64,000 bases of DNA, taken from contig NZ_CP109442.1 in the NCBI RefSeq assembly GCF_036227205.1, forward strand, positions 744,001 to 808,000, given 5' to 3'. Under the pieces are notes generated by a model, which was not told the origin of the DNA, searched no databases, and saw only the letters and a program-made list of their open reading frames with translations. This DNA comes from Amycolatopsis sp. NBC_01480 (GTDB taxonomy: Bacteria; Actinomycetota; Actinomycetes; Mycobacteriales; Pseudonocardiaceae). Position numbers and translations under genes: made by a program. Of the stretch, positions 1-8,741 are shown in pieces. The stretch's first letter is position 1, and the number at the start of each line of letters is the position of its first letter.

Positions 1-270
1 GCTGCTCGTCACGGTCACCTTGATCGGCTGCTCGGGCCGGCCCTCGGCCACCCGCTCGCGGCGCAGCTCGGCCGAGCGGACGAGCAGGCGCGGGTTGTCC
101 GCACGGACCGTGCCCGCGCCGACGAGGATCGCGTCGGACTCCGCGCGCAGCCGGTCGACCTCCGCGAAATCGTCCTCATTGGACAGCAGCAGCCGGGTGC
201 TGCTCGCGTCGTCGAGGTAGCCGTCCAGCGACTGGGCGGCCGAGAGCACGACGTGGGGCCGGGCGGTCAT
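1..270 (-). CDS. RibD C-terminal-type reductase, partial (3' end outside window)
   Basis: The first 90 codons are visible and the frame runs off the left edge. The start is the ATG at 270. The protein opens with a hydrophobic strand followed by the S-x-D-G-Y pattern typical of the RibD C-terminal / dihydrofolate-reductase-like fold, and near residue 56 has a V-G-A-G-T-V-R-x-D-N-P stretch, the NADPH-binding signature of riboflavin-type 5-amino-6-(5-phosphoribosylamino)uracil reductases. Family knowledge: such proteins reduce pyrimidine or related substrates in the cytosol. The exact substrate cannot be read from this fragment. It lies upstream of nothing but the proA-like gene on the same strand, 17 bases away, so the two may be cotranscribed. 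Confidence 0.75.
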   Translation of the reverse strand, partial: MTARPHVVLSAAQSLDGYLDDASSTRLLLSNEDDFAEVDRLRAESDAILVGAGTVRADNPRLLVRSAELRRERVAEGRPEQPIKVTVTSS

Positions 271-287
271 CGAGGTTCGGCCATCGC

Positions 288-1520
288 TCACACCGGCAGC
301 ACGGCGTACTGGCGAACGTGCAGGTCGGTGTAGGTCACCGGCCCGCGCGGCCCCGGCACCCGGTCCAGGTTGATGCCCGTCTCGGGGACCGCGAGCAGTT
401 TGAAACCGTCGAGCAGCCGGGTCGGCGCGTTCCAGAACACGCCGGTGCCGGTGTAGCCGTCGAAGAACGCGTCGGCCGCGGCCGGGTCCTCAGTGGCGAT
501 ACCCGCCGCGAGGCCGGACGTCTGCTCGTTCGCGACCTCCACGGCCTGCGCCAGCCCAGTCACCTTCTCGACCGTGACGGTCGCTTCCCGCTCGGAGTCC
601 AGCGCCCACTCGTACCCGACGGCGTGCTCGTGCGGCGCCAGCGACGGCGTCACCCCGCGCTCGGCCAGCGCTTCCGCGATCGAAGGCCAGACCGCGTCGT
701 GCGCGCCCTCGTGGATGAGCAGCAGGTTCAGCCGGTTGCAGACGCCGAGCCGGTCGAGGCTGGCGGACACGAGGTCGCGTACCTTGCCGGCGTCCGCGGC
801 CGCGTCGACGTACAGCACTCCGCCGCCGTCCGCGTGGGCCAGCGTGCCCACGCCGTGCATCGCCGCTTCCCGGGCCAGCTCGCGCGTGCTGTCGCCGCTG
901 CCGCGCAGGATCACGAGCGGCACCAGCCCGGGCAGGCGCACCAGCGCCGACGCGGCCTCCCGCTCGACCCGAGGCACCAGCTGCACCACGGCCGGGTCGA
1001 TCCCGGCGTCGGCGAGCGACGGCGCGATCACGGTCTCCCGCAGCCGTTGCGCGGAGCCCAGCGCCGCCGAACCCGTGCGCAGCACCCCGGCGTTGCGCGA
1101 TTTGACCAGCTGCGAAGCCACGTCGACGGTCACGTTCGGCCGCGCCTCGTAGTTCGCCCCGATCACGCCGACCGGCCGCCGCCGCTCCACCAGCCGCAGC
1201 CCGCCGTCCAAAGTGGACACGTCGATGGACCGGGCCTGGTGCGGCGCGCCGGACAGCAGCTCCAGCTGCTCGGCCATGCCGGTGAGCCGCTCGGGGGTGA
1301 TGGTCAGCCGGTCCAGCAGACCGGCGCTCATCCCCTCCGCACGCGCCTTGGCGATGTCGGCGCCATTGGCCTCGAGGATCTCCTCGCGGTACGCGATCAG
1401 CCGCTCGCCCATCCGAGCCAGCGCCCCGTCCACCACCTCATTGGTCGCGGCAGCCAGCGACGGCGCAGCCCGCTTCGCCGCCCGCGCGCAGCCCTCGACG
1501 GCCTTCGTGACCTCGTCCAA
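288..1520 (-). CDS. proA: Glutamate-5-semialdehyde dehydrogenase (gamma-glutamyl phosphate reductase), divergent
   Basis: Aldehyde-dehydrogenase-superfamily protein of the ProA family, which reduces gamma-glutamyl phosphate to glutamate semialdehyde with NADPH in proline synthesis. Visible signatures are G-V-I-G-x-x-Y-E-x-R-P-N-V-T-V-D and the catalytic cysteine in G-V-C-N-R-L. Several usually invariant stretches differ: the family's K-S-G-N-A is K-S-R-N-A, and the glycine-rich R-G-G segment is R-T-G. I chose the TTG at 1520 (410 aa, close to the roughly 417 of E. coli ProA) because GGAGGG lies 10 bases upstream. A GTG at 1568 would add 16 residues with a weak ribosome site. No proB or obg adjoins it, so it may be a second, divergent ProA. 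Function is inferred from the family. Confidence 0.78.
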   Translation of the reverse strand: MDEVTKAVEGCARAAKRAAPSLAAATNEVVDGALARMGERLIAYREEILEANGADIAKARAEGMSAGLLDRLTITPERLTGMAEQLELLSGAPHQARSIDVSTLDGGLRLVERRRPVGVIGANYEARPNVTVDVASQLVKSRNAGVLRTGSAALGSAQRLRETVIAPSLADAGIDPAVVQLVPRVEREAASALVRLPGLVPLVILRGSGDSTRELAREAAMHGVGTLAHADGGGVLYVDAAADAGKVRDLVSASLDRLGVCNRLNLLLIHEGAHDAVWPSIAEALAERGVTPSLAPHEHAVGYEWALDSEREATVTVEKVTGLAQAVEVANEQTSGLAAGIATEDPAAADAFFDGYTGTGVFWNAPTRLLDGFKLLAVPETGINLDRVPGPRGPVTYTDLHVRQYAVLPV

Positions 1521-1639
1521 CGTTACGTCTCCCTCCGCGCGGTCCAGCAGACGTCCAGTCTGCCGCACCCGCCCACATCGGAAGACGACGGGCTCAGCCC
1601 TCGGGAAACGTCAGGCCGCGCACCACCCCGCGCCCGGCT

Positions 1640-2215
1640 GGGCACCAGCTCGCAACCCGCCCGCACTAGTCCGCGCCCAGCTGGGCACCAGCTCACGGCA
1701 CGCCCACACCAGCCCGCGACCGGCCGCGTCAGCCGGCGCGCAACGATCCGGTCAGCTCGCGACCAGGCCCAGGCCAGTTCGCGACGGACCACGCGTCACC
1801 TCGCGCCTCAGATCGCAACGCGCCCAAGTCAGCTCGCAACGGGCCACCCGTCAGGTCGCAATGCGCCCGCTTCAGCTCGCAGCTCAGGCCGCGGTGCGCC
1901 CGGGTCAGCTCGCGTACCAGGTCGTGCCTCGGCTCACAGAGTGCCCGCGCCAGCTCGAGGCTCAGGCCGCAGAGTGCCCGCGTCACTCGCAACAGGCCAC
2001 GCCTGAACTCGCAAGGTGTCTGGGCCACCTCGTGTATCAGGTCGCAACGAGCCTCGGTCAGCCCGCAACCGGGCCACGCCTGAGCACGCAGGGTGCCCGG
2101 GTCGGCTCGTAACGAGCCCGCCTCAGCTCGCGGTCGGCCGTGCCAGCCGGGTCGTGGCAGGCCGATCAGCTCGCAACAGGCCGTGCCGACTCGCGGCACG
2201 CCGACGTCAGTTCGC
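1640..2215. repeat. Degenerate short tandem repeats, unit about 21-26 bp
   Basis: The tract is built from many imperfect copies of a unit close to TCAGCTCGCAACGGGCC followed by 4-8 variable bases. Best copies are at about 1809, 1829, 1851, 2057 and 2165. The last unit runs into the 3' end of the M50-type protease gene, so that gene's final codons are repeat-derived. Because the unit lacks stop codons in several frames, both strands show long spurious open frames here. No promoter or terminator was recognised. Confidence 0.75.
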
Positions 2216-3013
2216 GACGGGCTCCAGCAGCCACAGCGCGCCCGCCAGCAGGCAGCTCACCGTGAGCACGGCGAACACCAGCACCCACAGCACCGCGGGC
2301 ACGCCGGTGAGCCGGCCCAACTGGTCGGCGTCGGAGTCACGCGCCGCGCCACGCCGCCGCTTGACCTGCAGCTCCGCCACCGGCCGGACTCCGCCGAACA
2401 GCAGGAACCACGTCAGCAGGTACGCGAACGGAGCCTGCACCACCGGCGGCGCCACCAGCGCCACGAGCCCCAGCACCACAGCACTCGCGACCACGGAAAA
2501 CACCCCGTAGGCATTGCGCACCATGATCAGCACGCCGAGCAGCAGCAGCGCGACCACCACGAGCACCGCCGTGATCAGGTCGGACCCCAACAGACTCGCG
2601 AACAGCAGGCCCAGCACCGACGGCGCCACGTAGCCGGCCATCGCGGTGAAGGCCATGCCCGGCCCCTCGGGCTTCCCGCGTGACACGGTGACGCCCGAGG
2701 TGTCCGAGTGCAGCTTGATCCCGCGCAACCGCCGTCCAACCAGCACCGCGGCCAGCCCGTGACCGGCCTCGTGCACGATGGTGATCACGTTGCGGGCCAG
2801 CCGCCACGGCGTCCCGCCGACCAGCACCACCAGCAACGCCACACCGCCGGTGATCAAGGTGATCGCGCCGGGTGTCTGTGCCTGGGTGAGCGCGTTGTCG
2901 ATGGTGGTGTCCGTCCCGCTTCCGGCAGCGGCGGCCAGCCCGGACGCACCGGACAGCCCACCCGGCACCAGGCGGCCGAAGACGGACGAGGCATCGAAGG
3001 CGGTCGAAATCAC
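2207..3013 (-). CDS. M50-family-like integral membrane metalloprotease
   Basis: A 268-residue polytopic membrane protein. After a short N-terminal segment and a first membrane helix (about residues 50-70) comes H-E-A-G-H near residue 85, the zinc-binding HExxH motif, within the context I-V-H-E-A-G-H-G-L. Four to five more hydrophobic segments follow. This arrangement matches the M50B-type peptidase family common in actinobacteria, which cleave substrates within or near the membrane. No PDZ domain is visible. The gene stands alone, with about 490 bases of gene-free DNA upstream and the repeat tract downstream. The substrate is unknown. Confidence 0.82.
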   Translation of the reverse strand: MISTAFDASSVFGRLVPGGLSGASGLAAAAGSGTDTTIDNALTQAQTPGAITLITGGVALLVVLVGGTPWRLARNVITIVHEAGHGLAAVLVGRRLRGIKLHSDTSGVTVSRGKPEGPGMAFTAMAGYVAPSVLGLLFASLLGSDLITAVLVVVALLLLGVLIMVRNAYGVFSVVASAVVLGLVALVAPPVVQAPFAYLLTWFLLFGGVRPVAELQVKRRRGAARDSDADQLGRLTGVPAVLWVLVFAVLTVSCLLAGALWLLEPVAN

Positions 3014-3503
3014 GCCGCCACCTCACCACAGCCCGCATCTGGCCCCTGTTAGCGCCCGCTGTACCTCGGCCAGCTCGCTCAGCTATGGGCGCGTCATCCC
3101 ATCGCGGCTCCTTCCTCGTTTTCACGGTGTCGTTCGGTCTCAACGGTCGGTTTGCTTCACGCCGGAGGCGGGAACGCGGGCGGGGAAGGCCCTCTTGCAT
3201 ACGAAGCGTGCGGCACGACCGCGCCCCGCGGGCTCGACGGAGCACGGTGGCGCTCGGTCTTCCCGGTCGGGCCGCCCCGCGCCATCGCACGCGAGGTAGA
3301 CAGCCTCGGCGCCACCGCACGCGAGGGACGACCGCCGAGAGGTGCGGGCGGCCGCGGCCGTCGATCGGTGCGGAGATGGCGGAGACGGTCGGGCCGGGCG
3401 CCGACGGTGCGGAGCGAGCGAGCGCCCAGAGGTGCGGGCGGCTTCCCCGGCGAGGCCCAGGGCAGGGCGGCAGCACCGCCGAGGGGCCGAGGGCGACCGG
3501 GTG
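3014..3503. other. Intergenic region, no supported gene
   Basis: About 490 bases between the M50 protease start and the glycosylase stop. All open frames here look like by-products of GC-rich sequence. Two short near-repeats are visible: GAGAGGTGCGGGCGGC-like at about 3338 and 3428, and a GCACGCGAGG pair at about 3288 and 3318. No promoter or RNA gene could be recognised. Confidence 0.5.
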
Positions 3504-4682
3504 TCAGGCGGCCATCACCTCCTCCATGATCGGGACCGCGTCGCGGTCGACGCGGAGGAGGAGGGCGGCCCAGCTGCGGTAGGGGCGCCAGGCGCCGGCC
3601 AGGAGTTCCAGGTCCGCAGGGCCGACGGAGTCCAGCAGGCCGTACTCCTCGCGCATCGCGTGGTGGAGGCGGGCATCGGCGCGCGGGAAGAAGTCCGAGT
3701 GGCCGGCGCCCCGGGCCAGGATCTGCTCGGCGGAGAACTGGCCGATTCCGGGGATCTCACGCAGCCGCTCGAGGGCGTCTGCCACCCGCATCTCGCGGAG
3801 TTCGGCGGGGTCGAGCCGGCCCTCCGCGGCCGCTTTGGCGACGGCGCGCAGCCGGGCGGTGCGGAAGTCGGCCAGGCCCGGTTCGAAGGGCAGGTCCGCG
3901 AGCACACCCGGCGCCGGGAAGGACAGCACCCGGTAACCGCCGACGTCGACGACCTTCCCGTATCGCTCAGCCAGCCGCCGCCGGAACCGCATCGCCTGGC
4001 TGAAGCGCATGCCTTGCGCGAGCACGGACCAGCAGCCCGCCTCGTACGGCGAAGAGAACAGCACCGGCCGCAGCCCCGCTCGCCGCGCCTGCAACCCGGC
4101 CAGCACCGGGTCGCGGAAGCCGAGGCCGGTGAAGCCGGACCCGTCGACGTCCAGGGACAGCATGCGGCCGACCTGGGCCAGGACCCGGCCCGCCGCTTCC
4201 ACCGGCGCGCTCACCTCGACCTCGACGGTGCCGAAGGCGCCGGGAACCGCCGAACTCGCGGTGGACGGTGGGCGGCCGGACCGATCCGAGTCAGCCGGGC
4301 CGGTGGCGAAGGGGCTCGCGGCGACCGAAGCCGGATCGTGGGAACTCCGGCCGTACGGGCCGATGTCGGGCGAGGGCCGCAGCGGGGACACTGCGCCGAA
4401 AGCGTCGGAAGAACCGGCGAAAGCGGGGCCGGGCGAGCCGGTGGTGAAGACATCGGTGCCGGGCTCGCCGGGCGGTCTCTGCCGGATCGTGGCGCCGACA
4501 TGGCGCCAATCGCCGTCGGAGGGGAAGGCCAGCCGCAGCACGCCGGGCTCCGAGGCGGCGTCCGGGCGGCCCGCCGGGCCGAAGCCGGCCAGGAAGCGGG
4601 TGGCGGCGGACAGGTCGAACGGGCCCCGCACGGCGATCTCGCCGGTGGGCAGCTCGGTGCGGGCCAGGATCGGTGTGGTCAT
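3504..4682 (-). CDS. DNA-3-methyladenine glycosylase 2 family protein (AlkA-like, HhH-GPD fold)
   Basis: A 392-residue protein starting at the ATG at 4682, with GGAGGG eight bases upstream. The C-terminal half carries the helix-hairpin-helix signature (I-P-G-I-G-x-F-S-A-E-Q-I) followed by F-P-R-A-D-A-R-L, where the aspartate corresponds to the catalytic residue of AlkA-type glycosylases. Family role: base-excision repair of alkylated purines in the cytoplasm. The N-terminal half resembles the AlkA N-domain with a low-complexity Ser/Pro/Gly insertion around residues 60-150, which makes it longer than E. coli AlkA (282 aa). It is transcribed divergently from the methyltransferase gene at 4858. 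Confidence 0.8.
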   Translation of the reverse strand: MTTPILARTELPTGEIAVRGPFDLSAATRFLAGFGPAGRPDAASEPGVLRLAFPSDGDWRHVGATIRQRPPGEPGTDVFTTGSPGPAFAGSSDAFGAVSPLRPSPDIGPYGRSSHDPASVAASPFATGPADSDRSGRPPSTASSAVPGAFGTVEVEVSAPVEAAGRVLAQVGRMLSLDVDGSGFTGLGFRDPVLAGLQARRAGLRPVLFSSPYEAGCWSVLAQGMRFSQAMRFRRRLAERYGKVVDVGGYRVLSFPAPGVLADLPFEPGLADFRTARLRAVAKAAAEGRLDPAELREMRVADALERLREIPGIGQFSAEQILARGAGHSDFFPRADARLHHAMREEYGLLDSVGPADLELLAGAWRPYRSWAALLLRVDRDAVPIMEEVMAA

Positions 4683-4857
4683 CGCGGGTCCCTCCTCTGC
4701 GGGCTCCGGGGTTGGAGGCCGTGGTGGGGAGATTAGGAATGGGGGCTGACAATCCGGGGCCTCGAACTCCTGATCGGGGATATCTTCACTCGATCGTGGA
4801 GGGCGGATAGTGGGCATACTGCCGGTATCCGAACCCGCCGCGCCCCCAGGAGCCCCC

Positions 4858-5670
4858 GTGCCGACCAGCCGTCCGACCGACCGGGACCGATCCGCGGACC
4901 GGAAAGCCACGCCACCGGCCAGCCAGGACCGGCTCGCCGGCCTGCTCACCAGCCCCGTGAACGCGACCGCCGAAGGCTTCCTCGACGGCCTGGGCGACGT
5001 CCCCCAGGCCGGGCCGACGACCGGGATCGCCCAGCGCCTGATGCGCACGACGCTGCTCCCCCAGGTCTACGAGCACTACTGGCGCCCCACCCTCGGAAGG
5101 CTGTTCAAGGGCCCGTTCGGCCCGAGCATGGACGGTGAGGTCCGGCTGGCGACCGAACTGCTGGCGCTGCGCCCGGGCCAGGTCGTGCTCGACGTCGCGT
5201 GCGGCACCGGCCGGTTCACCCGCGCGTTCGGCGAGGCGGTCGGCGACGAAGGCCTCGCCATCGGCCTGGACGGTGCGCGCAGCATGCTCGCCCGCGCCGC
5301 CGCGGAGCGGAATCCGTCCAGTGTCGCCTACCTCCGCGCGGACGCCGTCCGGCCACCGCTCGAGGAGTCCACTGTGGATGCCATCTGCTGCTTCGCCGCG
5401 CTGCACCTGTTCGCCGAGCCCGAACGCGCGCTGGACTCTTTCGCTCGAATCCTGCGTCCCGGCGGCAGAATCGTGTTGCTCACCAGCGCACGCCCCGGCT
5501 GGCAGCCCGCAAGGCTGGCCGGCTCGGCGGGCGGGATCCTCAGCGGGCAGCGGATGTTCGACCGCGGCGAGATCGCCGCGAGCCTGCGCGCCCGCGGCTT
5601 CATCGCGCTCAGCGAGCGGTATTCGGGGCTGATCCAGATCGTCGCCGGGAAGCGGCCCGAGCCGAGCTGA
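4858..5670 (+). CDS. Class I SAM-dependent methyltransferase
   Basis: A 270-residue protein beginning at the GTG at 4858, chosen because AGGAG lies five bases upstream; an in-frame GTG at 4810 lacks such a site. The Rossmann-type SAM-binding motif I is V-L-D-V-A-C-G-T-G-R-F near residue 105, followed by a motif II-like acidic stretch (G-L-D-G-A-R-S-M-L) and a late I-L-R-P-G-G-R-I-V-L-L segment, the post-motif III of UbiE/Methyltransf_11-type enzymes. About 85 residues precede the catalytic domain. The substrate is not deducible. The next gene starts 35 bases downstream on the same strand. Confidence 0.8.
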   Translation: MPTSRPTDRDRSADRKATPPASQDRLAGLLTSPVNATAEGFLDGLGDVPQAGPTTGIAQRLMRTTLLPQVYEHYWRPTLGRLFKGPFGPSMDGEVRLATELLALRPGQVVLDVACGTGRFTRAFGEAVGDEGLAIGLDGARSMLARAAAERNPSSVAYLRADAVRPPLEESTVDAICCFAALHLFAEPERALDSFARILRPGGRIVLLTSARPGWQPARLAGSAGGILSGQRMFDRGEIAASLRARGFIALSERYSGLIQIVAGKRPEPS

Positions 5671-5705
5671 TCCACTTTGTCGGTGCCCCGGGTTAGCATC
5701 GCCGC

Positions 5706-7028
5706 ATGACCCACTCCGCGCCCGTCCCACCCGACGACAGCCACCTGCGCGCCTTGCTCGAAGCCACGGCCGAAGCGGTCGAGGCCGCCGAACCGCTCGG
5801 CTCCGACCACACCGGAGCCGGCGCGGAAGTCCGGGCTGCCGTGGGCCAGGAAGTCCAGGCACGCGCGGAAGAACTCGTCGCACTGAGCCAAGACCTGCAC
5901 GCCCATCCCGAAGAAGGCTTCGCCGAGCACCGCTCCGTCGGCGCGCTGGCCGATCTGCTGCGCGCGCACGACCATGAGGTGACGGTCGGGCTCGGCGGCC
6001 TCGACACGGCGTTGCGCGCGAGCACCGCGGACAACGGCGGCCCGCACATCGCGGTGCTGTCGGAGTACGACGCGCTGCCCGGGCTCGGCCACGCGTGCGG
6101 GCACAACGTCATCTGCACCGCGGGCGCCGGCGGATTCCTCGGCGCCGCCGCGGTGGCCGAACAGCTCGGCGGGCGCGTGTCCCTGATCGGCACGCCGGCC
6201 GAGGAAGGCGGCGGTGGCAAGGAGACGCTCGCCAGGGCCGGGGTGTTCGACGACGTCGACGCGGTGATCATGCTGCATCCGTTCAGCCACGACATCGCAC
6301 TGCACCCCTTCCTGGGCCGGCGCCAGCTGGAGATGGTCTTCCACGGCGTCGGGGCCCACGCGTCCGCGCAGCCGTTCATGGGGCGCAACGCACTCGACGC
6401 CGCCGTGGCCGCGTACCAAGGTGTGTCGGCATTGAGGCAACAGCTGCCGTCGACCGATCGCGTGCACGGCGTCTTCACCGACGGCGGAGCGCGTCCGAAC
6501 GTGATCCCGGAACGGGCGGCGCTGCTGTTCTACCTCCGTTCCGCGGATCCGGAGACCCTGCGCGACCTGGCCAAGCGGATGACCGCGATCGCGCACGGCG
6601 CCGCGGAGATGACCGGCTGCGGCGTCGAGCTGAGCTGGGACGCGCAGCCGGCGTACCTGCCCATCCGGTTCAACACCACGCTCGCCGGGCGCTGGTCGGC
6701 CAACCAGCTCGGCACCGGCCGCAAGCCGCTGCCGCCGGGCATCGTGCCGGAGTTCCTCACCGGCTCGACCGACCTGGGGAACCTGTCCTTCCGGATGCCG
6801 TCGCTGCACCCGATGATCGCCGTCTCCGGGGCCACGGTCGCCTTGCACACCAAGGAGTTTGCCGAAGCGGCCGGGTCGGCGTCCGGCGACAAGGCCGTGG
6901 TCGACGGGGCGCTCGGGCTCGCGCTCACCGCCGCCGACTATCTGGCCGACGAGGCACTGCGCAAGGCGGTACACGACGAGTTCGAGGCCTCCGGAGGTGC
7001 ACTCGACGTCCCGTCGTTCTTCGGCTGA
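5706..7028 (+). CDS. M20 family metallopeptidase / amidohydrolase
   Basis: A 440-residue zinc-dependent hydrolase. Visible metal-site and catalytic motifs of the M20D amidohydrolase family are L-H-A-H-P-E-E near residue 62, E-Y-D-A-L-P-G-L-G-H-A-C-G-H near residue 120, P-A-E-E-G-G-G-G near residue 165 and M-L-H-P-F near residue 190. The lid/dimerisation domain follows (G-A-H-A-S-A-Q-P). Family members cleave N-acyl or p-aminobenzoyl-glutamate type amides in the cytosol; the A-H-A-S-A-Q-P-F pattern is like AbgB-type enzymes. The specific substrate cannot be assigned. The start is the ATG at 5706; it may be cotranscribed with the preceding methyltransferase. Confidence 0.85.
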   Translation: MTHSAPVPPDDSHLRALLEATAEAVEAAEPLGSDHTGAGAEVRAAVGQEVQARAEELVALSQDLHAHPEEGFAEHRSVGALADLLRAHDHEVTVGLGGLDTALRASTADNGGPHIAVLSEYDALPGLGHACGHNVICTAGAGGFLGAAAVAEQLGGRVSLIGTPAEEGGGGKETLARAGVFDDVDAVIMLHPFSHDIALHPFLGRRQLEMVFHGVGAHASAQPFMGRNALDAAVAAYQGVSALRQQLPSTDRVHGVFTDGGARPNVIPERAALLFYLRSADPETLRDLAKRMTAIAHGAAEMTGCGVELSWDAQPAYLPIRFNTTLAGRWSANQLGTGRKPLPPGIVPEFLTGSTDLGNLSFRMPSLHPMIAVSGATVALHTKEFAEAAGSASGDKAVVDGALGLALTAADYLADEALRKAVHDEFEASGGALDVPSFFG

Positions 7029-7125
7029 CCGGGCGGGAATCCGGTGAACGCTGAGGAACGCCTGAGGATTCTCAGCTGATTCTTCTCAGCAAAGCCCCGG
7101 GTATTTCCACAGGATTCTCACAAGC

Positions 7126-7149
7126 ATGAGCGCGAACCTGGGTACATGA
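7126..7149 (+). other. Possible 7-codon leader ORF overlapping the protease start
   Basis: ATG at 7126 opens a seven-residue frame (MSANLGT) whose TGA at 7147-7149 overlaps the ATG at 7146 of the S1C protease in the ATGA arrangement. An AGGA lies about 12 bases before it, while no convincing ribosome site precedes 7146 itself. It could translationally couple the protease gene or be chance. Confidence 0.3.
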
Positions 7150-8156
7150 CCGAGAACGAGAGTCGGCCCGGCCCCGCCTCCACCGGTGGGCACCAGCCGC
7201 ACCAGAGTGTCCACCCCCAGTACGGTCCGTACCCCCAGTACGGCTACCAGCAGCAGGCCGCGCCGAATCCGCTCTTCACGCCGCAGCCGCAGCCGGTCAT
7301 CCCGCAGCCGCGGCGGAACAGCCGCAGGCTCGCGGCCGTGGTCAGCGGGACCGCGCTGGCCGCCGCCCTGATCGGCGGCGGCGCGGGTGCCGCGATCGTC
7401 GGGCTCACCGGGACGTCGGCCGCCTCCTCGACCAGTTCGTCGGCGGTCACCGGCCAGACGGTCAGCAACACGACCTCGAACGGCGACGTCAGCGCGGTCG
7501 CGGCGAAGGTCGTGCCGAGCGTGGTGCAGGTCAACGTGACCACCGCGCAGGGCGAGGCGATCGGCTCCGGCGTCATCCTCAGCTCCGACGGCCGGATCCT
7601 CACCAACGCCCACGTCGTCGACGGCGCCCAGAGCGTCACGATCACCACCTCGGACGGCAAGAAGTACCAGGCCAGCGTGATCGGCGCCGACACCAAGGGC
7701 GACATCGCCGTGGTGCAGGCGAAGAACGCCAGCGGGCTGACCGCCGCCACCCTCGGCGACTCGAGCAAGCTCGTCGTCGGCCAGTCGGTCGTCGCCATCG
7801 GCTCGCCGGGCGGGCTGCAGAACACCGTGACCACGGGCATCGTCAGCGCGCTGAACCGGCCGCTGTCGGACGTCGGCCAGCAGCAGCAACAGCAGCAGTC
7901 GCCGTTCGGCCAGCAGACCTCGAACGAGTCGTCGAACAGCGGCCCGAGCTACACCGCGATCCAGACCGACGCCTCGATCAACCAGGGCAACTCCGGCGGC
8001 GCGCTGGTGAACGCCCAGGGCGAAGTGATCGGCATCAACTCCGCGCTCTACAGCCCGTCGGCGTCGGCGAACGGCTCCGCGGGCAGCGTCGGGATCGGCT
8101 TCGCCATCCCGATCAACGACGCCAAGACGATCGTGAACCAGATCGTCAACGGCTGA
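7146..8156 (+). CDS. Trypsin-like S1C (HtrA/DegP-like) membrane-anchored serine protease without PDZ
   Basis: A 336-residue protein: a Pro/Gln/Tyr-rich cytoplasmic N-terminus (1-58), one membrane helix (about 62-86), then an extracellular chymotrypsin-fold domain. The catalytic triad is visible as His in T-N-A-H-V-V-D (about 153), Asp in G-D-I-A-V-V (about 185) and Ser in G-N-S-G-G-A-L (about 281). A glutamine run (Q-Q-Q-Q-Q-Q) lies in a loop before the active-site serine. The protein ends soon after the protease fold, so the C-terminal PDZ domain usual in HtrA is absent. Expected role: envelope protein quality control. It is followed by a strong bidirectional terminator. Confidence 0.88.
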   Translation: MTENESRPGPASTGGHQPHQSVHPQYGPYPQYGYQQQAAPNPLFTPQPQPVIPQPRRNSRRLAAVVSGTALAAALIGGGAGAAIVGLTGTSAASSTSSSAVTGQTVSNTTSNGDVSAVAAKVVPSVVQVNVTTAQGEAIGSGVILSSDGRILTNAHVVDGAQSVTITTSDGKKYQASVIGADTKGDIAVVQAKNASGLTAATLGDSSKLVVGQSVVAIGSPGGLQNTVTTGIVSALNRPLSDVGQQQQQQQSPFGQQTSNESSNSGPSYTAIQTDASINQGNSGGALVNAQGEVIGINSALYSPSASANGSAGSVGIGFAIPINDAKTIVNQIVNG

Positions 8157-8231
8157 CCAGGTCGTGGACGGACCGCGGTCGGGGCGGCCCGTCCTCTTCC
8201 TCGCTCACTGTCGGGGCAGGCGAGGAACCCG

Positions 8232-8281
8232 GTGAAGGCCGCTCTCCCAGGGAATCGGGGCCCGGGGAGAGCGGCCTTCAC
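8232..8281. terminator. 17-bp perfect hairpin, bidirectional terminator
   Basis: GTGAAGGCCGCTCTCCC (8232-8248) and its exact reverse complement (8265-8281) flank a 16-base loop. It lies between two convergent genes (protease ending at 8156, DUF3224 gene ending at 8287). There is no U-tract, as is common for actinomycete hairpin terminators. Confidence 0.75.
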
Positions 8282-8286
8282 GCTGT

Positions 8287-8664
8287 TCACAGGTCGTAGG
8301 ACAGGGTGAACGTGTGGTGGCCCGCCTCGTCCTGAGTGATCGCGGCGGTGCCGGAAAGCCCGGCCAGCTCACCCGATCCCGAGCCGTCGAGGACGACCAG
8401 CGACAGCCCTTCGTCGCCCGCGGCGTGCCGGAGCACGAAGGTCCCCTTGCGGCCGTCCACCGAAACCGAGAGCCGTTCGAAGGCGACGTACGCGCGTGAA
8501 GTCGCGTTCGTCGCGGTCAGCATCTCGACGGTGCTGCTGCCCTCGACCGAGCCGGTGAACGTCTTGGCGATCGCCACCCGCGCGAACTCGGTGCCACCCG
8601 CCTCGTCCTGGGCCTGCGGGTCCCACTTGTCCAGCTCGAACGTGGCGACGGCGATGCAGGTCAT
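8287..8664 (-). CDS. DUF3224 domain-containing protein
   Basis: A 125-residue soluble protein. The pattern matches the DUF3224 family: an N-terminal W-D-rich strand, K-T-F-T-G-S-V-E-G-S-S, the segment V-E-M-L-T-A-T with A-Y-V-A-F-E-R, the stretch G-R-K-G-T-F-V-L-R-H and a C-terminal G-E-L-A-G-L-x-G-T-A. These small beta-barrel proteins are widespread in actinobacteria and have no established biochemical role. It is convergent with the S1C protease and separated from the DUF853 ATPase gene on the same strand by 77 bases (upstream). Confidence 0.85.
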   Translation of the reverse strand: MTCIAVATFELDKWDPQAQDEAGGTEFARVAIAKTFTGSVEGSSTVEMLTATNATSRAYVAFERLSVSVDGRKGTFVLRHAAGDEGLSLVVLDGSGSGELAGLSGTAAITQDEAGHHTFTLSYDL

Positions 8665-8741
8665 GACGCTGGTTCTCCTCTTCCCGGGTGCCTGACTCGC
8701 CTCAGCCTGCTGGGCCTACCTGCCATCTCCTGTCAGGTTTT

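Noticed and set aside
1213..2112. Long frames on both strands through proA and the repeat tract
   Set aside because: The GC-rich repeat unit lacks stop codons in several frames; compositions are Arg/Pro/Ser-biased with no domain.
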